From positions 1 through 6,026 of the forward strand of contig CALBPO010000149.1 in assembly GCA_937899295.1 (NCBI GenBank): 6,026 nt of DNA, in the 5' to 3' direction. Positions 1-6,026 of the stretch are shown in pieces; within the stretch, counting starts at the first letter, position 1; each line of letters starts with the position of its first letter. Source of the DNA: an uncultured Opitutia bacterium. GTDB taxonomy: Bacteria > Verrucomicrobiota > Verrucomicrobiia > Opitutales > Coraliomargaritaceae. The notes beneath the pieces were generated by a model that saw only the letters and a list, made by a program, of their open reading frames with translations, had not been told where the DNA came from and did no database searches. A program made the translations under genes and the position numbers.

Positions 1-411
1 CAAAAACTCAGCTACCAGCAAAAGGACATCAAAATTACGATGCACTGTATCGAGTGCCGCGTCTGCGCTGAAGATCCTTCACGCAACTTTGCGCCCTGCC
101 CTGGCGAAATAACCCTCTACTACTCTCCGGGTGGTCACGGCGTGCGCATTGATTCGCACTGCTATAGCGGATACACCATACCGCCTTACTACGATAGCAT
201 GATCGCTAAAGTCATGACATATGGTCGCACCCGCGAACTCGCACTCGACCGGATGGATCGCGCCTTAGGTGAGTATTTGATCCGAGGCATCAAGACCAAC
301 ATCCCCTTTTCGCGCGCTATCATTCGTGATCCACACTTTAGGGAAGGTAAATACACGACAAAGTTCATTGAAGAATTCTTAGAACGCGTGCCGAAGGATA
401 TTTACACTTAA
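1..411 (+). CDS. accC: Biotin carboxylase subunit of acetyl-CoA carboxylase, C-terminal part (5' end outside window)
   Basis: This gene is cut by the left edge; 136 residues and the TAA stop are visible, with no start. Biotin carboxylase uses ATP and bicarbonate to carboxylate biotin on AccB, the first half-reaction of malonyl-CoA formation for fatty-acid synthesis in the cytoplasm. The visible part matches the C-terminal domain of the family: an ECR...AEDP motif (codons around 52-75), an APCPGEI segment, a GVR..SH.Y.GY stretch and the hallmark [10 protein letters not shown] (181-210), then GIKTN (286-300). By my count the ECR arginine at 58-60 is the equivalent of E. coli Arg338, an active-site residue. 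Length from there to the end is close to that of the E. coli protein (449 residues), so the C-terminus is complete. The ATP-grasp domain lies outside the window. An oddity is a run of extra cysteines flanking the active-site arginine. The next gene follows after 27 bases, which suggests a shared transcript. Family assignment is secure. Confidence 0.95.
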   Translation, partial: QKLSYQQKDIKITMHCIECRVCAEDPSRNFAPCPGEITLYYSPGGHGVRIDSHCYSGYTIPPYYDSMIAKVMTYGRTRELALDRMDRALGEYLIRGIKTNIPFSRAIIRDPHFREGKYTTKFIEEFLERVPKDIYT

Positions 412-438
412 AAGTTCAACCATACAATCACACATATT

Positions 439-882
439 ATGAGCAAGGAAACGGACAACCAAAACGAATCAATCATCCCGAATGTCTCGGAGGCTTCCAA
501 CACCCTCGGTGACATCCGCATTAACCATAGCGTAGTCGCCAGTATCGTTCGCCTCGCTGCCCTCGAAGTCAGCGGCGTGGCTGCAGTAGGTGGTGGCTTT
601 GTCGACGGCATCGCTGAGATTTTCTCCAAAAAAGGTGACGAGCGCGGCGTCCGCGTCGAAGAAGACGAGGTCGGCGACTATCGTATCGAGATCCGCGTCA
701 TCCTACGATTCGGTTGCGAACTCGCTACCGTCGCCACAGAGATCCAAGAACGCATCGCCGAGCAAGTCGAGCAGATGACTAGTAAGAGCGTTGCCCGTGT
801 GAACGTCATCATTGACGGCGTGCGCACTGCCGATGAAAAGGGCGAAGAAGATGAATGGGGCGACGAGCCACACATCGACTAA
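439..882 (+). CDS. Asp23/Gls24 family envelope stress response protein
   Basis: This is a soluble 147-residue protein with no signal peptide or membrane segment. Residues about 25-129 look like one Asp23/Gls24 (DUF322) domain: [22 protein letters not shown] is the usual opening, followed by a GGG turn, a charged loop, a beta-rich section ([12 protein letters not shown], split around residue 81-92), a helix ([15 protein letters not shown]) and the closing strand VNVIIDGV. The C-terminal tail (131-147) is very acidic. In Staphylococcus, Asp23 is an abundant protein held at the membrane by AmaP; in Bacillus the relative YqhY is encoded next to accBC and affects acetyl-CoA carboxylase homeostasis. 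The position here, directly after accC and before an AmaP-like gene, fits both. The ATG at 439 is the first start before the domain; no Shine-Dalgarno sequence precedes it. The biochemical function is not known for the family, so any role in controlling AccC or envelope stress is inference. Confidence 0.88.
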   Translation: MSKETDNQNESIIPNVSEASNTLGDIRINHSVVASIVRLAALEVSGVAAVGGGFVDGIAEIFSKKGDERGVRVEEDEVGDYRIEIRVILRFGCELATVATEIQERIAEQVEQMTSKSVARVNVIIDGVRTADEKGEEDEWGDEPHID

Positions 883-915
883 TCGCCTCTAATTAATTTC
901 ATCACGAACACTGTC

Positions 916-1458
916 ATGAACTTTAGTGAACTGACCGACGCCCTGCAGCAAGTCACCAGGCCTGAGCTTCTCTATGTGGGCGGAGCGATCTTGATGCTCG
1001 CCATTATCCTAGTCTTACTAGTACGCCGGCAGCCTAAGAATATCGTCGCCTACACAACTGAGAATGGCAGCGTAATGGTCAGTCGTCATGCGATCATCGA
1101 GTTGGTGCAAACCTCTTGCGAGCAGTTAGAGGATGTCTCCAAGCCGCTAGTTAAAATCAAGGTCAAGGGCCAGATCACCCACTTCGAAGTGCGTATTGTG
1201 CTACTCAGTGGCGGTCGACTACGGGAAATCGAGCAGACCTTACAAACCCACCTCCGCGAAGCTTTAACCGAGAACCTAGGCATTGAATCTCTTGGGCGTA
1301 TCAACATTGTGGCGACTGGCTTTAAGAGCGGACGCATCGATTCAAATATCCATTCGAAGTCGAATTCACTCTTTGCTGGAATGAATGAGGCCTACGATGA
1401 AGTAGACGCACTCGATTTAGATTCTAGGACCGACGATCAGTCGAAAAGTAGTTCGTAG
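916..1458 (+). CDS. amaP: AmaP-like membrane protein with Asp23-like domain
   Basis: This 180-residue protein has one clear transmembrane helix near the N-terminus (about residues 18-36, LLYVGGAILMLAIILVLLV), followed at once by RRQPK. By the positive-inside rule the rest should face the cytoplasm. Residues about 46-138 have the pattern of an Asp23-like fold: VSRHAIIELV opening, L..VSKPLVKIKVKG, an alternating strand (FEVRIVLLSGG), a long helix (LREIEQTLQTHLREALTENLG) and a final strand INIVATGF. The tail (140-180) is polar, serine- and aspartate-rich and probably disordered. In Staphylococcus aureus AmaP anchors Asp23 to the membrane; the same order of soluble Asp23 protein and membrane Asp23-like protein here suggests the same partnership. 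As I recall, the Staphylococcus protein has a two-helix anchor, whereas only one helix is visible here. The gene starts 33 bases after the previous stop, with no Shine-Dalgarno sequence. The fold match is by eye; the AmaP name rests largely on context. Confidence 0.7.
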   Translation: MNFSELTDALQQVTRPELLYVGGAILMLAIILVLLVRRQPKNIVAYTTENGSVMVSRHAIIELVQTSCEQLEDVSKPLVKIKVKGQITHFEVRIVLLSGGRLREIEQTLQTHLREALTENLGIESLGRINIVATGFKSGRIDSNIHSKSNSLFAGMNEAYDEVDALDLDSRTDDQSKSSS

Positions 1459-1518
1459 TGCTTGGGTTTATTTTAATGACCATCGGGTGTACCGAGTTAC
1501 AAAGAACCTAGCCTAAGA

Positions 1519-1938
1519 ATGCTTCGTATTTTCGTAAGTTGCACCCTTCTTGCCTTGGGCGCCTGCAGTATGCAAGAATCACCTGAGCTTGAAGCCTTCG
1601 CCGACGCTTTCAGTGAGGCCAATCAAGCGACTGGGGTCGAAGCAATGCTTGCTATCTACGCACTAGAAGGCACGACCGAAAATACGAAGAATTTACTCAA
1701 AAATGCACTCCTCTACGAACTGGGTCTACCAATTCAGAGCATTAGCTTCGAACCACTAACTGGCCTACCTGAGGAGTCCATTGAGTATGCCCATCAAGGC
1801 GTCGACTACGTAGCCACATTAGAACCAAGCTTGCGCATGCGGGTGCGCTACGCAACGGAAGACCGCTTTGAAAGCCTCTATAGCATCGCTCAAAACGGTG
1901 CTGGCGAATGGCGAATAGTCAGTAGTCGACCAAGGTAA
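1519..1938 (+). CDS. Small putative lipoprotein of unknown function
   Basis: I do not recognise this 139-residue protein. The N-terminus is a short lipoprotein signal: Arg3, a hydrophobic stretch and the lipobox LGAC at residues 13-16, which would leave Cys16 as the lipidated first residue. Ser17 follows, so by the E. coli +2 rule there is no inner-membrane retention signal. The mature part begins with a helical, acidic segment (ESPELEAFADAFSEAN), continues with a helix-rich section around 40-68, and ends in beta-like segments (VDYVATLEPSLRMRVRYA and GEWRIVSSRPR). The ending resembles the last strands of small NTF2/cystatin-like periplasmic domains, but that is only an impression. ATG at 1519 is chosen because it gives the complete signal peptide, and an in-frame stop at 1477-1479 excludes a longer form. 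The gap from amaP is 60 bases with no terminator visible, so co-transcription with the envelope-related pair is plausible. It converges with icd. Confidence 0.75.
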   Translation: MLRIFVSCTLLALGACSMQESPELEAFADAFSEANQATGVEAMLAIYALEGTTENTKNLLKNALLYELGLPIQSISFEPLTGLPEESIEYAHQGVDYVATLEPSLRMRVRYATEDRFESLYSIAQNGAGEWRIVSSRPR

Positions 1939-1961
1939 GAACTTAATGAAGCGTCAAGCAA

Positions 1962-4252
<2,291 letters not shown>

Positions 4253-5437
4253 TTAAAGATTCGCGCAGAATTTCTCAAGGCGCCCAAGGCCTTTTTCAAT
4301 AACCTCGTCGGACGTGGCATAGCTGAGGCGAATGTAGCCGGGAGCACCAAAGCCCTCGCCAGGAACGACGGCGACTTTTTCTTCTTCAAGAATACGCTCG
4401 GCGAAATCAGCCGCACTAAGCCCGAGCTTTTCGATATTGGGGAAGAGATAGAAAGCCCCTTGAGCACGCGCGCAATCAATCCCATCGATGCCTTGTAGGC
4501 CCTCAAGGAGCGTGTTGCGGCGGCGATCGAAGACCTCCAGCATACCATTCACGGCAGCCATCGACTGATCCCAGTTTTGCATGGCAGCGAGGGCTCCATA
4601 TTGTGCGAAAGTGGTCGCATTTGAGCTGGTCTGACTTTGCAGATTTGCGACGGCTTTAGCGACGGCAAGCGGTGCCATCAAAGTACCAAGGCGCCAGCCA
4701 GTCATGGAAAAAGTTTTACTAAATCCAGCCACAGTAATGACAGCATCGGCGGCCTCTTTGGAAAAGGATGCGGGGCTTACATGTTTAACGCCATCATAGA
4801 GCAAATACTCGTAGATCTCGTCTGACATGATGTAAATACCCGCTTCGAGAGCGACCTCTGTAAGAGCCTGAAGCTCCTCCGAGGAGTAAATAGCACCGGT
4901 TGGATTCGAAGGGCTATTAATGATGACCAAGCGCGTCTTCGGCGTAATTGCTTCACGCAATTGCTCAGGGGTGATCTTGAACCCGTTTTCAAGCCCAGCG
5001 AAAATAGTCCTTGGTATGCCGCCAGCCAATTTGACCATTTCAGGGTAGCTTACCCAGTAAGGAGCCGGAATCACTACCTCGTCGCCAGGACTGATCACGG
5101 CCAGAATAGCCAAATAGCAGGAATACTTGCCGCCCGGACTCACCACGCACTGTGCGGACATCGTACCATCGACACCTTGATTGCGATATTTATCGGCAAT
5201 AGCCTCACGTAAAGCTGGGATACCAGGCGCAGGTGCATATTTGGTCTTCCCTTCTTGAATCGCCTGGATGCAAGCTTCTTTGATAAATTCAGGTGTATCG
5301 AAATCAGGCTCACCAGCACCGAAGCCGCAGACGTCCTCTCCGGCTGCCTTAAGCTCCTTAGCTTTGGCATCGACGGCGAGTGTGGGAGAAGGAGCGATGT
5401 TATTCGCCCAAGTGGAGAGTTTTGCTGGCTGTGTCAT
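4253..5437 (-). CDS. aspC: PLP-dependent class I aminotransferase, probable aspartate aminotransferase
   Basis: This is a 394-residue fold-type I aminotransferase; the usual reaction is L-aspartate + 2-oxoglutarate to oxaloacetate + L-glutamate, in the cytoplasm. Visible motifs in order: [10 protein letters not shown] (40-49), [14 protein letters not shown] (67-80), SPGGKYS (100-106), NSPSNPTG (174-181) with PLP-contacting Asn178, SDEIYE (205-210) with Asp206 and Tyr209, the Schiff-base motif [12 protein letters not shown] (240-251) with Lys241, and YIRLSYA (368-374) with Arg370 for the substrate alpha-carboxylate. Lys104 in GGK matches the lysine that binds the acidic side chain in the type I-gamma (Thermus/Bacillus-like) enzymes, which supports aspartate as substrate; prephenate/glutamate aminotransfer is a possible extra activity in that subfamily. 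ATG at 5437 gives the family start (TQPAKLS); an in-frame TTG at 5503 would add 22 residues encoded by the terminator hairpin and is unlikely. The gene precedes icd by 48 bases. Its leader is very short because a terminator ends 10 bases upstream. Confidence 0.93.
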   Translation of the reverse strand: MTQPAKLSTWANNIAPSPTLAVDAKAKELKAAGEDVCGFGAGEPDFDTPEFIKEACIQAIQEGKTKYAPAPGIPALREAIADKYRNQGVDGTMSAQCVVSPGGKYSCYLAILAVISPGDEVVIPAPYWVSYPEMVKLAGGIPRTIFAGLENGFKITPEQLREAITPKTRLVIINSPSNPTGAIYSSEELQALTEVALEAGIYIMSDEIYEYLLYDGVKHVSPASFSKEAADAVITVAGFSKTFSMTGWRLGTLMAPLAVAKAVANLQSQTSSNATTFAQYGALAAMQNWDQSMAAVNGMLEVFDRRRNTLLEGLQGIDGIDCARAQGAFYLFPNIEKLGLSAADFAERILEEEKVAVVPGEGFGAPGYIRLSYATSDEVIEKGLGRLEKFCANL

Positions 5438-5448
5438 GAATAGATATA
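5438..5448 (-). promoter_or_regulatory. Possible -10 element for a leaderless aspC transcript
   Basis: On the minus strand the end of the T-run and the following bases read TATATCTATTC and then the aspC ATG. TATATC resembles a bacterial -10 box, and its spacing would put the transcription start at or next to the A of the ATG, giving a leaderless mRNA. No good -35 box is visible; that region is the terminator hairpin itself. This is a weak sequence match supported mainly by the lack of room for any other promoter downstream of the terminator. Confidence 0.25.
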
Positions 5449-5494
5449 AAAAAACGCTCCTGCAGCATCTGTCGTGGACAGAACTGCAGGAGCG
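5448..5494 (-). terminator. Strong intrinsic terminator after the H1-like gene, immediately before aspC
   Basis: An 11-bp perfect inverted repeat (CGCTCCTGCAG at 5455-5465, CTGCAGGAGCG at 5484-5494) is continued by an inner stem (TCTGTC 5468-5473 with GACAGA 5477-5482) after a small internal bulge. On the minus strand the hairpin is followed directly by seven T (A-run at 5448-5454), the classic intrinsic terminator form. It lies 63 bases after the stop of the H1-like gene and should end that transcript. The T-run ends only 10 bases before the aspC ATG, so it also constrains how aspC is expressed. Plus-strand reading has no T-run after the stem, so the element is directional. Confidence 0.88.
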
Positions 5495-5511
5495 CAGAAT
5501 CAAAACTTGTG

Positions 5512-5538
5512 CTTGGGCAAAAGCAAGCCTTGCCTAAG
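5512..5538. repeat. Imperfect inverted repeat between the H1-like gene and the terminator
   Basis: CTTGGGCAA at 5512-5520 pairs with TTGCCTAAG at 5530-5538 (eight Watson-Crick pairs and one mismatch) around a 9-base loop. It lies between the stop of the H1-like gene and the strong terminator. On the minus strand it is followed by only four T after a six-base gap, so it is not a convincing second terminator; it could be an RNA 3'-end stabiliser or a chance hairpin. Confidence 0.3.
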
Positions 5539-5557
5539 ATTAGTCGAAAAAGTGAAT

Positions 5558-6026
5558 TTACTTCTTCGCTTTGCGCTTAGCTACTTTTTTCTTAGCGGCC
5601 TTCTTCTTGGGTGCTTTTTTAGCGACCTTTTTCTTAACCGCTTTCTTTTTCACTGCTTTTTTCTTCACAGCTTTTTTAGCGACCTTTTTCTTAACCGCTT
5701 TCTTTTTCACTGCTTTTTTTACCGCCTTTTTTACGGCCTTTTTCTTAACAGCCTTTTTTCTGGCTGGGGCTTTGCGAATTCCCTTTTTCTTGGCAGCTAC
5801 TTTTTTCTTTGTTGCTTTTTTCTTAGGCATAATGGTTTCAGGGTTAAAGCCTGTGGGTTGGTCTGGTAGAGAATCTAACGCAGCTCTTAACAACTCACCT
5901 AAACTGACTTTCTGTTGTTTGCTCAGCTTTACCAGTCGTTGACGGAGTTTATCAGACAAGCGGACAGAAATTTGGCGGTGCGATGCATTTGACAGCTTCA
6001 ATTTGGAAGCATCTATTTGGCTAACT
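5558..6026 (-). CDS. Ribbon-helix-helix protein with lysine/alanine-rich histone H1-like tail (probably 5'-partial)
   Basis: The frame is open from its TAA stop (5558-5560) to the window edge, 155 codons, so the start may lie outside; the only in-frame start seen before the domain is a TTG at 6001. Numbered from that TTG, residues about 9-46 look like a ribbon-helix-helix DNA-binding domain: a short strand (RQISVRL), a helix (SDKLRQRLVKLSKQQ), a turn and a second helix (SLGELLRAALDSL). After a proline/glycine linker (46-57) comes a 90-residue tail starting at Met58, made only of Lys, Ala, Val, Arg and a few Pro, Thr, Gly, Ile and Met; by my count 48 are lysine and none is acidic or aromatic. 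Such tails resemble eukaryotic histone H1 and chlamydial Hc2, and bind DNA or RNA by charge. The likely role is a nucleoid-associated protein with a specific DNA-binding head; this is inference. An internal ATG at 5830 could start a tail-only product. A strong terminator follows. Confidence 0.7.
   Translation of the reverse strand, partial: VSQIDASKLKLSNASHRQISVRLSDKLRQRLVKLSKQQKVSLGELLRAALDSLPDQPTGFNPETIMPKKKATKKKVAAKKKGIRKAPARKKAVKKKAVKKAVKKAVKKKAVKKKVAKKAVKKKAVKKKAVKKKVAKKAPKKKAAKKKVAKRKAKK
5613..5719 (-). repeat. Exact 50-bp direct repeat (57-bp period) inside the H1-like tail
   Basis: Bases 5613-5662 and 5670-5719 are identical over 50 bases, offset by 57 bases, which is 19 codons, so the reading frame is kept. 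The repeat encodes the alternating KKKAVKKK/KKVAKK pattern of the tail. Identity at synonymous positions (both AAA and AAG codons, GTG, GTC, GTT) shows a recent in-frame duplication, not just selection for lysine-rich composition. Confidence 0.9.

Noticed and set aside
408..875. Minus-strand frames opposite the Asp23-family gene
   Set aside because: Low-complexity Ser/Arg-rich translations with no motif, fully shadowed by a clear Asp23 domain.
1459..1518. Possible terminator or promoter between the AmaP-like gene and the lipoprotein gene
   Set aside because: The only inverted repeat (TCGG/CCGA at 1483-1495) has a four-base stem and no T-run, and no -35/-10 pair with proper spacing is visible.
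5438..5503. N-terminal extension of the aminotransferase from a TTG at 5503
   Set aside because: The added residues are encoded by the terminator hairpin and T-run, are rich in Cys and Arg, and precede the family-typical start at 5437.
5613..5719. Repeat resembling a short CRISPR-like or satellite array
   Set aside because: Only two exact copies with a 7-base spacing, in frame within a coding tail and made of lysine codons; this is a coding duplication.
5714..5722. A-AAA-AAA slippery heptamer in the H1-like gene (GTA AAA AAA on the minus strand)
   Set aside because: It fits the -1 frameshift pattern, but A-runs are unavoidable in lysine-rich coding sequence and I see no stimulatory structure designed around it.
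5474..5942. Two long phenylalanine/leucine-rich plus-strand frames that look like membrane proteins
   Set aside because: They are antisense to the lysine-rich tail: AAA/AAG codons read backwards become TTT/CTT. The hydrophobicity is a by-product and the frames have no domain pattern.

Overview
The window looks like chromosomal DNA of a Gram-negative-type bacterium. It has a lipoprotein signal with a lipobox, no Shine-Dalgarno sequence before any start codon I can judge, a biotin carboxylase gene linked to Asp23-family genes, a monomeric NADP-dependent isocitrate dehydrogenase, and a lysine-rich histone-H1-like protein. Together these would fit the Planctomycetes-Verrucomicrobia-Chlamydiae group, perhaps a marine Verrucomicrobium of the Opitutae type. 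That placement is inference from gene content; the sequence carries no rRNA or other taxonomic marker.

Layout: bases 1-1938 are a plus-strand run. It holds the 3' end of accC (biotin carboxylase subunit of acetyl-CoA carboxylase), a soluble Asp23/Gls24-family protein, an AmaP-like membrane-anchored protein with an Asp23-like domain, and a small unrecognised lipoprotein. Gaps of 27, 33 and 60 bases with no visible terminator suggest one transcript. Bases 1979-6026 are all minus strand. Read in their own direction, they hold a ribbon-helix-helix protein with a lysine/alanine tail (open to the window edge, so probably 5'-partial), a strong intrinsic terminator, a class I aspartate-type aminotransferase, and isocitrate dehydrogenase. 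The two runs converge at about 1940-1978, where an inverted repeat overlaps the end of the icd coding region.

How the genes work together: the first block joins the committed step of fatty-acid synthesis to a probable envelope-associated Asp23/AmaP pair, a linkage also seen beside accBC in Gram-positive bacteria. In the second block, isocitrate dehydrogenase makes 2-oxoglutarate and NADPH, and the aminotransferase interconverts 2-oxoglutarate/glutamate with aspartate/oxaloacetate, so the pair links the TCA cycle to amino-nitrogen metabolism. The least ordinary parts are the right-hand DNA-binding/H1-like fusion, with its recent internal 50-bp duplication, and the terminator that ends only 10 bases before the aminotransferase start codon. 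I found no mobile element, CRISPR array, tRNA or rRNA. No stretch over 300 bases lacks a gene; the longest gap, 5438-5557, holds the terminator and a weaker hairpin.
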